A stretch of DNA of 64,000 bases from NCBI RefSeq assembly GCF_004214815.1, contig NZ_CP035926.1, positions 1,302,001 to 1,366,000 on the forward strand. The letters are read 5' to 3'. A program made the position numbers and the translations under genes. This DNA comes from Aliarcobacter thereius LMG 24486 (GTDB taxonomy: Bacteria > Campylobacterota > Campylobacteria > Campylobacterales > Arcobacteraceae). Below the pieces are notes generated by a model that had not been told where the DNA came from, made no database searches, and worked only from the letters and a program-made list of their open reading frames with translations. Position 1 is the stretch's first letter; every line of letters begins with the position of its first letter. Below, in pieces: positions 44,051 to 57,921 of this stretch.

Positions 44051-45589
44051 TTAAAAAAGATACTTAATTATATTTTGTACATCCTTATTTTCATCAACAC
44101 CATTTTTTTCTAATATTCTATTGATCTTCTTATCAATTTTTTCATTATTAATATTTTTCTTTATAGTATCTTTTAAAATATCTTTAATATCAAACTTATA
44201 ATCTGGATTATCAATATTTCCACTTAATAAAATTGCAAAATTAATCTTATTAAAATTTACATTTAACTTTGTATCAATTTCATTTTTTCTAAAATCCATT
44301 ATCCCATTTTTAGAATCAATAATACTTTTATCAGCTTTTATATGAAAATCACTTAATAATTTATCATCTTTAATTTCACTTTTAAGAATTCCCTCTTTAT
44401 AAATCTCTTTAGTTATATCAATTTTAGATAAATCATATATTTTTTGAGTTAATTTTGTCTTTACAAAATGCCCATCTTCAATTTTTGCATTAAGATTTCC
44501 ATATGAACTTATTAAATTATATTTTAAATCTAAATCTATTTTAGAATCAAAAAATTCATTTTTGTTTATCATATTTAAAAGTTTTCTACTATTTGCTCCA
44601 TCTATATTTATATTTAAATCATTATTTAGTAAATTTAATTTAAATTTTCCACCAATTAAATCTGAAAAACCATCTACTTTTAAACTACTATTATCTTTAA
44701 ATATATTTCCATCTAATACAATATTACCACTAAGAGGAATTATTGTAAAATCATCTAATTTTGATAAATCGCTTACACTTAATTTATAATCACTTTTCAG
44801 TAAAAAACTTTTTGTATCAAAAATCATTTTTTTTGTGTAAATATTTGCTAAATTTGATAAGAAAGATATTTTGCTATTTATTAATGAATCTTTTAATATA
44901 TTTTCCATATGTAAACTATAATTTATATCTTGTTTAATTATTTGCTTGAATTCTTGTTCAATAACTTTATTATTTAATTTTGCATTTTTTATATCAATTT
45001 TTACTAAACCATCAAAAAATTTACTACTATTGTAAGTTAAATCAGAAGATAAATTTATATTCCCACTTGTATATATTGGTTGTTTAACTATTGCTAAAAT
45101 ATCATCAATTTTTGCATTTAAAATATTTACTTTTACTTTATTTAATAAAAAATCTTCTAATATAATCTCATATTCTGTTTTACTTTTTGCTATATTTGAT
45201 TTCCCAGAAATTGTTGTAATTTTATCTTGATGTTTTACTTCACCAAAAACTTTTAAATCACCATTTAAATCCATTTGAGCTAAATTATTAAAAATTGAAA
45301 GGTTTTCAATATCTGCTTTATATTCCACATCTGCAATTTGATCAAAAATAGAAAAAATTGCTTTGATTTCTATCTTTGATTTTTCATTTAAACTAGCTTG
45401 AAAAACTAATAAATTATGATTAATAATTAATTCATCAATTTCTAAGATAAAATCATTTTGTTTGTTGTTTATAGTTCGTTCAATATAATTTGCTAAATAA
45501 TAATTTCCACTCTTTGTAAACAAAACAACATATAAAGCACCAATAGATATAAAGATAAATACAAACAACACAATAAATAATTTTTTCAA
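44051..45589 (-). CDS. AsmA-like inner membrane protein
   Basis: The 512-residue protein has one N-terminal membrane helix (about 4-24, ending in LYVVLFTKSGNYYLANYIE). A long periplasmic part of alternating short beta strands follows (residues 50-480), the repeat pattern of AsmA/TamB-type lipid transport or outer membrane biogenesis proteins. Sequence identity is low, so I name only the fold class. The start is TTG 45589 with AGAGG five bases upstream. It is not part of the imelysin operon (the palindrome lies between). Confidence 0.6.
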   Translation of the reverse strand: MKKLFIVLFVFIFISIGALYVVLFTKSGNYYLANYIERTINNKQNDFILEIDELIINHNLLVFQASLNEKSKIEIKAIFSIFDQIADVEYKADIENLSIFNNLAQMDLNGDLKVFGEVKHQDKITTISGKSNIAKSKTEYEIILEDFLLNKVKVNILNAKIDDILAIVKQPIYTSGNINLSSDLTYNSSKFFDGLVKIDIKNAKLNNKVIEQEFKQIIKQDINYSLHMENILKDSLINSKISFLSNLANIYTKKMIFDTKSFLLKSDYKLSVSDLSKLDDFTIIPLSGNIVLDGNIFKDNSSLKVDGFSDLIGGKFKLNLLNNDLNINIDGANSRKLLNMINKNEFFDSKIDLDLKYNLISSYGNLNAKIEDGHFVKTKLTQKIYDLSKIDITKEIYKEGILKSEIKDDKLLSDFHIKADKSIIDSKNGIMDFRKNEIDTKLNVNFNKINFAILLSGNIDNPDYKFDIKDILKDTIKKNINNEKIDKKINRILEKNGVDENKDVQNIIKYLF

Positions 45590-45676
45590 TTTTTCCTCTT
45601 AATCTTAAAAATGAGATTAATTATATCAAATTTAAAATAAATTTACATATTTAGATATATTTTATATTATTTTGAG

Positions 45677-45682
45677 TATAAT
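45677..45682 (+). promoter_or_regulatory. -10 element of the atpE promoter
   Basis: TATAAT lies seven bases before the first arm of the leader hairpin. No good -35 is seen upstream, only T-rich runs, as usual in this class. Confidence 0.55.
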
Positions 45683-45688
45683 ATCGAG

Positions 45689-45732
45689 TTAAAAGTTCTT
45701 TGTAGGGATACGCAAGCCGAACAGACTTTTAA
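45689..45732 (+). promoter_or_regulatory. Leader hairpin in the atpE 5' untranslated region
   Basis: TTAAAAGT and ACTTTTAA form an 8-bp perfect stem that encloses a 28-base loop. The loop is unusually G/C-rich for this region (GTAGGGATACGCAAGCCGAAC). Its start coincides with the expected transcription start. It may stabilise this highly expressed mRNA or bind a regulator. The function is inferred. Confidence 0.45.
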
Positions 45733-45755
45733 AAAATTTATATAAGGATTTTAGA

Positions 45756-46067
45756 ATGAAAAAAATCGTTCTTTTAATGCTAGCTATCGCTGGTATCGCA
45801 TTTGCTGCTGATGAAGCAGTTGCTAATGAAACTTTAAAAGCATACTCTGTAGTTGCTGCTGGTATTGGATTAGGTTTAGCTGCTCTTGGTGGAGCAATTG
45901 GTATGGGTAATACTGCTGCTGCAACAATTGCAGGAACTGCAAGAAACCCAGGTCTAGGTGGTAAACTTATGACTACAATGTTTATTGCATTAGCTATGAT
46001 TGAAGCACAAGTTATTTATGCTCTAGTTATTGCAATGATTGCATTATATGCAAATCCATTCCTATAA
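45756..46067 (+). CDS. atpE: ATP synthase F0 subunit c
   Basis: The 103-residue proteolipid forms the proton-driven rotor ring. It has an N-terminal signal peptide (MKKIVLLMLAIAGIAFA), seen in Campylobacterota. The two membrane helices follow: a glycine-rich first helix (GIGLGLAALGGAIGMG), the polar loop ARNPG and the second helix with the proton-binding Glu in ALAMIEAQVIYALV. AAGGAT precedes the ATG. It stands alone, away from the other atp genes, with its own promoter and terminator. Confidence 0.96.
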   Translation: MKKIVLLMLAIAGIAFAADEAVANETLKAYSVVAAGIGLGLAALGGAIGMGNTAAATIAGTARNPGLGGKLMTTMFIALAMIEAQVIYALVIAMIALYANPFL

Positions 46068-46094
46068 TAGCTATTTATAGAGATAATAAAAATT

Positions 46095-46129
46095 AAAAGC
46101 TAGGAAGTTTTAACTTCTTAGCTTTTTTT
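46095..46129. terminator. Bidirectional terminator after atpE
   Basis: AAAAGCTAGGAAGTT pairs with AACTTCTTAGCTTTT around TTT, with one mismatch, and a T run follows. It sits between convergent atpE and the ComEA-like gene. Confidence 0.85.
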
Positions 46130-46397
46130 ATTTTATTTTTATAGAGTCTAGGTTTTTATTATTATTTTCCATATAATTTTTAATATTGTTAATAATAGAG
46201 TCACCGAAGCCTTTAATATTTCTAAGATCATCAGGTTTAGAGATAGTATTAGATTTTCTATATTCAATAATAGAATCAGCTTTTTTATCACCAATACCTT
46301 TAATAGACATTAGTTCTGATTTAGAAGCAGTTTGTAGATCAATAGCTCCTAAAAACAAAGCACCAAACAACATAATAAGTACAACAATTTTTCTCAT
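46128..46397 (-). CDS. ComEA-like helix-hairpin-helix protein
   Basis: The 89-residue exported protein has a signal peptide (MRKIVVLIMLFGALFLGA) and a tandem helix-hairpin-helix domain (SELMSIKGIGDKKADSIIEYR and PDDLRNIKGFGDSIINNIKNY). It is the minimal ComEA form, which binds incoming DNA in the periplasm during natural transformation. It could pair with the ComM and secretion-like genes elsewhere in the window. The gene is single. The ribosome site AGGAGAAATT is strong. Confidence 0.88.
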   Translation of the reverse strand: MRKIVVLIMLFGALFLGAIDLQTASKSELMSIKGIGDKKADSIIEYRKSNTISKPDDLRNIKGFGDSIINNIKNYMENNNKNLDSIKIK

Positions 46398-46539
46398 AAT
46401 TTCTCCTTTGTATGAATGTAAAAAATTATAACATAAATAATCGTTAAATAATAGATTTAATATTTATTATGATTTACTACAAATCTTAATTTTTTAATTA
46501 TTAAGAGATTAGGGGAAGTTGTTGGGGTATGGGTATAAA

Positions 46540-46589
46540 AAAAGCTTAGCTTGCTTTATAAAAAGACATATAAAGAAAGCTAAGCTTTT
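46540..46589 (-). terminator. rRNA operon terminator
   Basis: Two 21-base arms (46540-46560 and 46569-46589) pair with a single mismatch around an 8-base loop. On the minus strand the stem is followed by seven T. This is a strong intrinsic terminator about 25 bp after the 5S gene. Confidence 0.9.
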
Positions 46590-46615
46590 GTAAAATATAA
46601 AATAAATACTCAAGA

Positions 46616-46731
46616 GTTGGCAGTGACCTACGTTTCCACAGGGGGACCCTGCAGTATTATCGGCGATGAAGTGCTTGACTACCAGGTTCGGAATGGGGTC
46701 TGGGTATTTCCACTTCTCTTTAACCACCAAC
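46616..46731 (-). rRNA. rrf: 5S ribosomal RNA
   Basis: The 116-nt gene begins GTTGGTGGTTAAAG and ends CACTGCCAAC, whose ends pair. CCATTCCGAACCTGG and other conserved 5S segments are present. Short complementary flanks (CTCAA / TTGAG) extend the end helix in the precursor. Ends are estimated to within a few bases. Confidence 0.92.
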
Positions 46732-46848
46732 AAATTTGAGTAGTAAAAGCTTATATCAAACTCTTAATACTCAAATCAGATTGAGTTAAATCTAATGCTA
46801 AAGTCTTCTTCATATAATATTGTCTAAAACAAACTACTAAGTATACAC

Positions 46849-46874
46849 TTAATAAGATAGTAAAACCAAAGAAT
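46849..46874 (-). other. 23S precursor processing stem, 3' arm
   Basis: TTAATAAGATAGTA and CCAAAGAAT here are complementary to 49839-49862 beyond the other end of 23S, interrupted only by a small internal loop. The pairing forms the long stalk cut by RNase III. Confidence 0.75.
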
Positions 46875-46881
46875 TCATAAA

Positions 46882-49789
<2,908 letters not shown>

Positions 49790-49838
49790 TTTTTGCCTAT
49801 AAATATATATACTTAATATATATTTATAATTTGATAAT

Positions 49839-49862
49839 ATTCTTTGGCTACTATCTTATTAA
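49839..49862 (-). other. 23S precursor processing stem, 5' arm
   Basis: ATTCTTTGG and TACTATCTTATTAA match the complement of 46849-46874 on the far side of 23S. Confidence 0.75.
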
Positions 49863-49952
49863 ACATACATCTAATAATCTAGTTGTGTTATATCATTATT
49901 GATATGAAATTTATTTTTAAACTCAAATATCTCTATTTAAATTTACGAAAAA

Positions 49953-49964
49953 ATTTTAAAGACT
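49953..49964 (-). promoter_or_regulatory. boxA-like antitermination site ahead of 23S
   Basis: On the minus strand AGTCTTTAAAAT resembles boxA of rRNA operons (TGCTCTTTAACA in E. coli). A nearly identical AGTTCTTTAAAAT lies before 16S at 52037-52049. Confidence 0.5.
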
Positions 49965-50061
49965 TTAACATTATATTTTTAAATATCACTCTAGTTATGA
50001 AACCAGATATAAATTCTTAATCTCTCTTAAAAACTTATATCTAATCTCTTTTTCACATATA

Positions 50062-50137
50062 TGGTGGAGAATAGCGGGATCGAACCGCTGACCTCCTGCG
50101 TGCAAAGCAGGCGCTCTCCCAGCTGAGCTAATTCCCC
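50062..50137 (-). tRNA. tRNA-Ala (anticodon TGC)
   Basis: The 76-nt gene in the 16S-23S spacer has a full cloverleaf from GGGGAATTAGCTCAG to a templated CCA, with TTTGCAC in the anticodon loop. Confidence 0.97.
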
Positions 50138-50151
50138 AAAAGATTATTTAA

Positions 50152-50228
50152 TGGTGGGCCTATCAGGACTTGAACCTGAGACCTCACGATTATCAGTCGA
50201 GCGCTCTAGCCAGCTGAGCTATAGGCCC
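50152..50228 (-). tRNA. tRNA-Ile (anticodon GAT)
   Basis: The 77-nt gene, first in the spacer after 16S, begins GGGCCTATAGCTCAG, carries CTGATAA in the anticodon loop and ends with templated CCA. Confidence 0.97.
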
Positions 50229-50257
50229 CTTCACCTACATGTGTTTCTCTAAATAAC

Positions 50258-50284
50258 CTTTATAAACCGAACATATATTGTTAA
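50258..50284 (-). other. 16S precursor processing stem, 3' arm
   Basis: CTTTATAAACCGAA (50258-50271) is the exact complement of TTCGGTTTATAAAG at 51997-52010; the helix continues with minor mismatches through TTGTTAA. It forms the stalk that holds 16S for RNase III cutting. Confidence 0.8.
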
Positions 50285-50326
50285 TTGTTTATCTATTAAT
50301 AAGCAAATATTAATAGTTTTTCTTTG

Positions 50327-51843
<1,517 letters not shown>

Positions 51844-51982
51844 ATTTTTATTTATTGATGTCTGAATCTGACTTTTTTGTTTTTAATTACTTAATTACAA
51901 AATTATCACTCAAAAGTTTATAGACAAGTTTCTATCATATTTATATCTCTATAAATACTAACTTGTACAAATTTTTATTTTT

Positions 51983-52010
51983 TTAACAATTATATATTCG
52001 GTTTATAAAG
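51983..52010 (-). other. 16S precursor processing stem, 5' arm
   Basis: TTAACAATTATATATTCGG and the following GTTTATAAAG pair with 50258-50284 on the far side of 16S (14 bp perfect at the base). Confidence 0.8.
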
Positions 52011-52036
52011 ATTACTCTCTAAAAAAAACCTATCAG

Positions 52037-52049
52037 ATTTTAAAGAACT
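52037..52049 (-). promoter_or_regulatory. boxA-like antitermination site in the rRNA leader
   Basis: On the minus strand AGTTCTTTAAAAT lies between tRNA-Asn and 16S. Its close copy precedes 23S (49953-49964). Nus-factor antitermination would be normal for an rRNA operon. Confidence 0.5.
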
Positions 52050-52074
52050 TATTTTTTTACTAAAAAATACAAAA

Positions 52075-52149
52075 TGGCTCCGGCACCTGGGATCGAACCA
52101 GGGACCAAATGATTAACAGTCATCTACTCTACCGCTGAGCTATGCCGGA
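52075..52149 (-). tRNA. tRNA-Asn (anticodon GTT), copy 1
   Basis: The 75-nt gene begins TCCGGCATAGCTCAG, has CTGTTAA in the anticodon loop and ends with GCCA. It is identical to copy 2, 19 bp upstream on the same strand. Confidence 0.96.
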
Positions 52150-52168
52150 TTAAATATTATCAAAAAAG

Positions 52169-52243
52169 TGGCTCCGGCACCTGGGATCGAACCAGGGACC
52201 AAATGATTAACAGTCATCTACTCTACCGCTGAGCTATGCCGGA
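52169..52243 (-). tRNA. tRNA-Asn (anticodon GTT), copy 2
   Basis: This is an identical 75-nt copy, the first transcribed. It lies about 20 bp after the predicted start of a perfect consensus promoter. Confidence 0.96.
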
Positions 52244-52270
52244 AACATTCTTCTTCGTTAATGGGGTGGA

Positions 52271-52299
52271 ATTATAGTAAATAAAAAAACAATTGTCAA
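52271..52299 (-). promoter_or_regulatory. Perfect sigma-70 consensus promoter of tRNA-Asn / rRNA operon
   Basis: On the minus strand TTGACA (52294-52299) and TATAAT (52271-52276) are exact consensus hexamers 17 bp apart. Start of transcription should be near 52264. Genes of this class normally lack a -35 box, so this strong element is notable. It may drive the tRNAs and the whole rRNA operon, since no better promoter is seen between them and 16S. Confidence 0.8.
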
Positions 52300-52357
52300 G
52301 AGTTTTTAAGATAAATTCTTAATTTCGTATAAAATTCAGAATTTATCGAAGTTCTAC

Positions 52358-53395
52358 CTACTTTTTACTAACTCTTTTACATTCATTTATAAAGTGAATT
52401 GCATTTTCTACTGGCACATCTGGTAAAATACCATGCCCTAGATTAAAAATATGCCCCTCTCCTTGCATAACATTTTGTATTGCTTCAACACATTTTGTTG
52501 TCTCTTCTTTTGAATATAGCCTACAAGGTTCCATATTACCTTGTAAAACATATTTATCTCCTAGCTTTTCTTTTGCTAATGCCATTGGAGTTCCCCAATC
52601 TACACCAAATACATCAAAATTTCCATATACCATACCTCTTTCTATAAATGAAGGTATTCCTTTTGGAAACATAATTACTGGGATATGTGGATATTTTGTT
52701 TTTATATACTCTGAGATTTCAACCATATATTTCCATGAAAACTCATCATATCTTCCTGGTTCGATAGCTGCAGCCCATGAATCAAAAATCTGAACAACAT
52801 CAGCACCTGCGAGAATTTGTTTTTCTAAATATAACTTAATAATATCTGTAAGTTTTCTTAAAATTTTATGTAATAATTCTGGATTTGAGTACATTATTTT
52901 TTTACATAAATTATATGTTTTTGTACCTTGTCCTTCTATCATATATGTTGCCAATGTCCATGGAGCTCCTGTAAATCCAATTAAGGCTTTATCTTCTGGT
53001 AATTGAGTTTTAAGAAGTTTAATTGTTTCATAAACATAAGTTAATTTATTAGCAGCTTCTTCACCACCAATTAATTTATCTAAATCTGACTCATTTTTAA
53101 TTGGATCTCTAAATATTGGTCCTTCTCCTTGAACAAATTCTAAATGCATACCCATTTCATTTGGAATAACTAAAATATCACTAAACAAAATTGCTGCATC
53201 AACTCCTACAATATCAAGTGGTTGAATAGTTACTTCTGCTGCCATCTCTGGATTATGACAAAGATTCAAAAAATTACCAGCTTTTCTTCTAACTTCCATA
53301 TACTCTTTTAAATATCTTCCTGCTTGTCTCATCATCCAAACAGGTGTATAGGGAGTTGGTTTCCTAAAACAAGCATCTACAAAAATTTTTGACAT
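52358..53395 (-). CDS. hemE: Uroporphyrinogen decarboxylase
   Basis: HemE removes four acetate carboxyls from uroporphyrinogen III to give coproporphyrinogen III in haem synthesis. The 345-residue protein carries [15 protein letters not shown] near the start, FSDILVIP with the catalytic Asp, [12 protein letters not shown] and [11 protein letters not shown] at the end. The start is ATG 53395 with AAAGGAAT upstream; the frame is open further to 53419. It overlaps nothing with that start and follows the YqhA gene by 10 bp. Confidence 0.96.
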   Translation of the reverse strand: MSKIFVDACFRKPTPYTPVWMMRQAGRYLKEYMEVRRKAGNFLNLCHNPEMAAEVTIQPLDIVGVDAAILFSDILVIPNEMGMHLEFVQGEGPIFRDPIKNESDLDKLIGGEEAANKLTYVYETIKLLKTQLPEDKALIGFTGAPWTLATYMIEGQGTKTYNLCKKIMYSNPELLHKILRKLTDIIKLYLEKQILAGADVVQIFDSWAAAIEPGRYDEFSWKYMVEISEYIKTKYPHIPVIMFPKGIPSFIERGMVYGNFDVFGVDWGTPMALAKEKLGDKYVLQGNMEPCRLYSKEETTKCVEAIQNVMQGEGHIFNLGHGILPDVPVENAIHFINECKRVSKK

Positions 53396-53405
53396 ATTAT
53401 TCCTT

Positions 53406-53918
53406 TTATTTTTTTCCAACTTTACCTGTAAAGTAAAGTCCTATAGCTAAAGCAACAATTGCTAAAGCAAAATAGAGTAATTCCAATGGAGTTTCATAGC
53501 TAGTATGTAGAACTCTTTGGAAATAATTTACTACTAAAACCATTATTATTACTTTTGCAATTTTATCTTTTAATTGATCAAGTGAACTTATATTTAGAAC
53601 TGAATTACAATCATCTGGAGAACAAGCAGCATCTATTTTTGATATGAATAACTCATAAACTCCAAAAGAAAAAATCAAAAGTACAATTGCAATAAGATAT
53701 AAATCAATAGCTTCAATAACTCCTGAAACTATATCTTCATGAAAATGTTCGGGGTGAATTCCACTTACTAGACTTGTTATAACCATTTTTGCTACATTTA
53801 TAACATCTATACTTGCAACAAGAAAAAGTATTACTGAACCCATAAAACTAAAGATTACAGCTAATATAACTATAAATCTACTTTTCCATAAACTATTTTC
53901 TAGAAATTTACTTATCAT
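53406..53918 (-). CDS. YqhA/UPF0114-family membrane protein
   Basis: The 170-residue protein has three or four membrane helices. It carries the family pattern [22 protein letters not shown] and [24 protein letters not shown], with a later [19 protein letters not shown]. The function is unknown. Its start is one base after the stop of asd, and hemE follows closely, so it belongs to the gyrA-asd-yqhA-hemE transcript. Confidence 0.88.
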   Translation of the reverse strand: MISKFLENSLWKSRFIVILAVIFSFMGSVILFLVASIDVINVAKMVITSLVSGIHPEHFHEDIVSGVIEAIDLYLIAIVLLIFSFGVYELFISKIDAACSPDDCNSVLNISSLDQLKDKIAKVIIMVLVVNYFQRVLHTSYETPLELLYFALAIVALAIGLYFTGKVGKK

Positions 53919-54956
53919 TTAAATTTCGCTTTCTAGCTCTATCCATTTTAATCCAATTCTAACTGCATTTGTAGCAGCTCCCACTCTTACTTGATCTGCA
54001 ACATTGAAGAAATGAACAATATTTGATGCATATATATCTTTTCTAATTCTTCCTACATAAGTGTAATCCGTATCAGTAGAAATTATAGGCATTGGGTATT
54101 TTTTATTTTCTAAATCATCAATAAGCTTAATATTTTCAAAATTTGCTAAAGCATTTCTAACTTCATCAACATCAACAGTAACTTCATCATTAAATGTAAC
54201 TGTCAGTGATTCACTATGAGATCTTAGAACTGGAACTCTTACACATGTTGCTGAAAGTTCAAAATTTTTGTGCATAATTTTTTGAGTTTCATTAACCATT
54301 TTCATCTCTTCTTTTGTAAATCCATTATCCATAGCAACATCTATTTGAGGAATTACATTAAGTGCGATTTGATGTGCAAATGCTTTTATTTCACTTTCAT
54401 CAAGTTTAAAAGCAAAAAAATCTTGCATTTGTTGAACCAACTCTTCCATTCCAGCTTTTCCTGCACCTGAAACTGCTTGATAAGTAGAAACATCTACTCT
54501 TTTTATCCCATAAAGTTCATCTAGTGGTTTTAAACTCTGAACCATTTGAATTGTAGAGCAATTTGGATTTGCAATAATTCCACTCTCTCTCCAAAGTCTA
54601 ATATCTTCTGGATTTACTTCAGGAACAACCAATGGAACTTTTGGATTCATTCTAAAATGACTTGTATTATCAATAACAACTGCTCCTGCTTCTACTGCAA
54701 ATTTTGCATACTCTTCAGAAATACTTCCACCTGCACAAAAAAATGCTATTTCTACTTCTTGTTCTTCAAAAACTGTTGATGTTAATTCTAATACAGTAAC
54801 TTCTTTATTTTTATATTCTATTTTACTTCCAGCACTTCTAGCACTTGCTAATGGTACAAGTTTATTTATTGGAAAATTAAAAACTTCCATAACTCTAAAA
54901 AGTTCTTCTCCTACAGCTCCTGTAGCACCAACAACTGCGACATTAAATTTTCTCAT
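53919..54956 (-). CDS. asd: Aspartate-semialdehyde dehydrogenase
   Basis: Asd reduces aspartyl phosphate to aspartate semialdehyde for lysine, threonine, methionine and diaminopimelate, and here also for carboxyspermidine. The 345-residue protein has the NADP loop VVGATGAVGEELFRV (9-23), the catalytic Cys in IANPNCSTIQMVQ and the later His in VPVLRSHSESLT. It overlaps the gyrA stop by one base. Confidence 0.96.
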   Translation of the reverse strand: MRKFNVAVVGATGAVGEELFRVMEVFNFPINKLVPLASARSAGSKIEYKNKEVTVLELTSTVFEEQEVEIAFFCAGGSISEEYAKFAVEAGAVVIDNTSHFRMNPKVPLVVPEVNPEDIRLWRESGIIANPNCSTIQMVQSLKPLDELYGIKRVDVSTYQAVSGAGKAGMEELVQQMQDFFAFKLDESEIKAFAHQIALNVIPQIDVAMDNGFTKEEMKMVNETQKIMHKNFELSATCVRVPVLRSHSESLTVTFNDEVTVDVDEVRNALANFENIKLIDDLENKKYPMPIISTDTDYTYVGRIRKDIYASNIVHFFNVADQVRVGAATNAVRIGLKWIELESEI

Positions 54957-57520
54957 TATTCATCCTCTTTATTTTCTAATTCATTTTCAAAAATATCTGA
55001 TTGAGTTTCATTAATATTTTCTATTATCTCTCCATCTTCGTTGTATCTAATCACATTTCCATTTTCATCTAATTCTATCTCTTCATCTTCTTTTGGACAT
55101 TTTGCAATTGATACAACTTTGTCATCTTTATCAACATTTACAATTATTACTCCACTTGTATTTCTTCCTGCTTTTCTAATTGTTTGCATATCAACTCTAA
55201 TCATTTTTCCAATAGATGTTAAAAGCATTAAATCTTGTGTATCATCAACTAAAACTTCACCTATAATATTTCCTGTTTTAGGAGATAGTTTCATAGCAAT
55301 AACACCTGAACCAGCTCTATTTGTAAGCCTATATTCTTCAACTGTTGTTCTTTTTCCTATTCCTTTTTCAGAAACTGTTAATATCTCTTGTTCTTCATTA
55401 TCAATAATTTCAGCATCAACAACAAAATCGCTATCTATTTTAAACTTAATAGCTCTTACTCCTCTTGTGCTTCTTCCTTGTTCTCTTGTTTTATCAACTT
55501 CAAATCTAATACATTGTCCAAGGCTTGTAAATACCATTAAATATTTTGTATCAGCATTTGCAATTTTTGCAGTTACTATTTCATCTTCATCATCTAAAAC
55601 AATAGCTCTTACACCATTACTTCTAATATTACTAAATTCTGCTAAACTAGTTCTTTTTACAACTCCATTTTTAGTAAAGAATGCTAAAGATTTCGCTTCA
55701 TCAAAATCACTTGTTGGAATAATTGCCATTATTTTTTCATCAGCTCTTAAGTTAATTAAGTTTACAACTGCTTTTCCTTTTGCAGTTCTGCTTCCTTCAG
55801 GAATTCTATAAACTTTTAACCAATAAAGCTGTCCCATATTCGTAACAAACATTAAAGTATCATGAGTATTACTTACAAAAAATCTTTCAATAAAATCATC
55901 ATCATGAGTAGTAACAGCAACTTTACCTTTACCACCTCTTTTTTGTCTTTCATAAGATTTTATAGGAACTCTTTTTACATATCCATTATGTGTAATTGTT
56001 ACTACCATTGGCTCATTTGGAATTAAATCTTCTATATCAATTTCATCATATGAATCTTCAATTTCTGTTCTTCTTGGATTTGAGAACTTCTCTTTTATCT
56101 CATTTAATTCTTCTTTAATAATTTCATTTAATTTTTCTTCACTTCTTAAAATCGACTCTAGTTCTGCTATTAATACCAATAACTCTTGATATTCTGCTTC
56201 TAATTTATCTCTTTGAAGTCCTGTTAGTCTTCCTAATCTCATATCTAAAATAGCTTGTGATTGAATTTGGCTTAAATCAAATCTAGCTTCTAATTTCTCT
56301 CTTGCATCTGCATCATTTGAGCTTGATCTTATAATTTTTACAACTTCATCAATATTATCAACAGCGATTTTTAAACCTTCTAAGATATGTGCTCTTGCCT
56401 TTGCTTTTTCCAAATCAAATATTGTTCTTCTAATAATTACAGTTTTTCTATGTGATAAGAAAATATTTAAAATTTCAGGAAGATTAAATACTTTTGGTTC
56501 TTTATTATAAACTGCAAGTAAAATAATTCCAAATGTTGTCTCCATAGGAGTTGATTTGTATAGATTATTTAAAACAATTTCAGCCATTGCATCTTTTTTA
56601 AGCTCAATTACAAGTCTAATTCCTTCTCTATCAGATTCATCTCTTACTTCTGAAATTCCTTCTATTTGCTTGTCTTTTGCAAGTTCAGCTATTTGTTCTA
56701 TTAATCTTGCTTTATTTACTTGATATGGCAATTCATCAATTACAATTATCTCTTTCTTTGCTCTAGTTTCAATATGATGTTTTGCTCTTATTTTTACTCT
56801 TCCACGTCCTGTATTATAAGCATCAATAATTCCTCTTCTTCCAAAGATTGTTCCACCTGTTGGGAAATCTGGTCCTTGTACAAAATCCATTAATTCATTT
56901 GCATCTGCACTTGGATTATCTATTAAATGTAAAATTGCATCTAGAAGTTCAGCTAAATTATGTGGTGGAATTTTTGTAGCCATACCAACTGCTATTCCTT
57001 CACTTCCATTCAATAAAAGTGTGGGAACTCTTGTAGGAAGAACTGCTGGTTCTTTCATAGTATCATCATAATTTGGTACAAAATTTACTGTATCTTTATC
57101 TAGATCTCTTAATACCTCTTCAGCAATTCTTGTCATTCTAGCTTCTGTATATCTCATAGCAGCTGCATTATCACCATCAACTGAACCAAAGTTCCCTTGT
57201 CCATCTACCAATGGTGCTCTCATTGAGAAATTTTGTGCCATTCTTACAAGAGCATCATAAACAGAACTGTCTCCATGTGGATGGTACTTTCCTATAACAT
57301 CACCTACAATTCTTGCTGATTTTTTATATGCAGTTTTACTAGTAAGATTTAAATCATGCATTGCATAAAGTATTCTTCTATGAACTGGTTTTAATCCATC
57401 TTTAGCATCTGGTAATGCTCGTCCAATAATAACACTCATCGAGTAATCTAAATAAGAAGTTTTTACACTATCTTCAATATTTACATCTATAATATCCTGA
57501 TTTTCAAAAAGGTTTTCCAT
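54956..57520 (-). CDS. gyrA: DNA gyrase subunit A
   Basis: GyrA cuts and rejoins DNA in the type II topoisomerase that adds negative supercoils. The 854-residue protein has the catalytic Tyr in [11 protein letters not shown] (about 122-124), a quinolone-resistance region [13 protein letters not shown] (S85 and D89 correspond to E. coli S83 and D87), and C-terminal beta-pinwheel blades with the GyrA box QKRGGKG. S85 and D89 are unmutated residue types, so high-level quinolone resistance through these positions is not indicated. The acidic tail ([17 protein letters not shown]) is typical. It heads the gyrA-asd-yqhA-hemE run. Confidence 0.97.
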   Translation of the reverse strand: MENLFENQDIIDVNIEDSVKTSYLDYSMSVIIGRALPDAKDGLKPVHRRILYAMHDLNLTSKTAYKKSARIVGDVIGKYHPHGDSSVYDALVRMAQNFSMRAPLVDGQGNFGSVDGDNAAAMRYTEARMTRIAEEVLRDLDKDTVNFVPNYDDTMKEPAVLPTRVPTLLLNGSEGIAVGMATKIPPHNLAELLDAILHLIDNPSADANELMDFVQGPDFPTGGTIFGRRGIIDAYNTGRGRVKIRAKHHIETRAKKEIIVIDELPYQVNKARLIEQIAELAKDKQIEGISEVRDESDREGIRLVIELKKDAMAEIVLNNLYKSTPMETTFGIILLAVYNKEPKVFNLPEILNIFLSHRKTVIIRRTIFDLEKAKARAHILEGLKIAVDNIDEVVKIIRSSSNDADAREKLEARFDLSQIQSQAILDMRLGRLTGLQRDKLEAEYQELLVLIAELESILRSEEKLNEIIKEELNEIKEKFSNPRRTEIEDSYDEIDIEDLIPNEPMVVTITHNGYVKRVPIKSYERQKRGGKGKVAVTTHDDDFIERFFVSNTHDTLMFVTNMGQLYWLKVYRIPEGSRTAKGKAVVNLINLRADEKIMAIIPTSDFDEAKSLAFFTKNGVVKRTSLAEFSNIRSNGVRAIVLDDEDEIVTAKIANADTKYLMVFTSLGQCIRFEVDKTREQGRSTRGVRAIKFKIDSDFVVDAEIIDNEEQEILTVSEKGIGKRTTVEEYRLTNRAGSGVIAMKLSPKTGNIIGEVLVDDTQDLMLLTSIGKMIRVDMQTIRKAGRNTSGVIIVNVDKDDKVVSIAKCPKEDEEIELDENGNVIRYNEDGEIIENINETQSDIFENELENKEDE

Positions 57521-57596
57521 AAACTAAGGCCTTTATAATAAAAAATTGACTTGATTATATCTAAATGATGCTTAGTTCTGCTTTATTTAAGGAGAT

Positions 57597-57632
57597 AAAA
57601 AAAGGAGGGATAAAACTATCCCTCCTTTTTAT
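57597..57632. terminator. Strong terminator between the DUF465 gene and gyrA
   Basis: AAAAGGAGGGATA and TATCCCTCCTTTT form a 13-bp perfect stem around AAAC, with T runs on both sides. Confidence 0.9.
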
Positions 57633-57651
57633 TAAGTAAGTTTGTGTTGAA

Positions 57652-57867
57652 TTATTTTTCTGAGTTGTATTTAACAATCATAGAATAGATTTCATCTTTT
57701 AATTTTAATTTCTCTTTCTTTTTTGTATCAATCAAGAATTCATCTGCATGTGATTTTTCTAAATTAATTATCTCATGATCTAAATCATTATGTTTATCAA
57801 ATACTTTTGCAAAACGAGTATCATTTTGTCTTAATTCTGCGATTGTTTCTCTATGTTCGTGAAGCAT
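57652..57867 (-). CDS. DUF465 (YdcH-like) small protein
   Basis: The 71-residue protein is all helical. It shows the DUF465 pattern: FAKVFDKHNDLDHEI, with a conserved LDHEI and paired charged residues, then KKKEKLKLKDEIYSMI. It forms an antiparallel helical hairpin; the function is unknown. It ends just before a strong terminator, and its start is 54 bp after argJ, with which it may be transcribed. Confidence 0.88.
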   Translation of the reverse strand: MLHEHRETIAELRQNDTRFAKVFDKHNDLDHEIINLEKSHADEFLIDTKKKEKLKLKDEIYSMIVKYNSEK

Positions 57868-57921
57868 TTATTATCCTTGTTTGAAATTTAATTTTGGATT
57901 ATATATAATATTTTCTTAAAA

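Noticed and set aside
55041-55811. 256-codon open frame on the plus strand inside gyrA
   Set aside because: It is antisense to a certain gene; the composition is a shadow of the gyrA codons (Ile, Ser and Thr rich) and there is no ribosome site.
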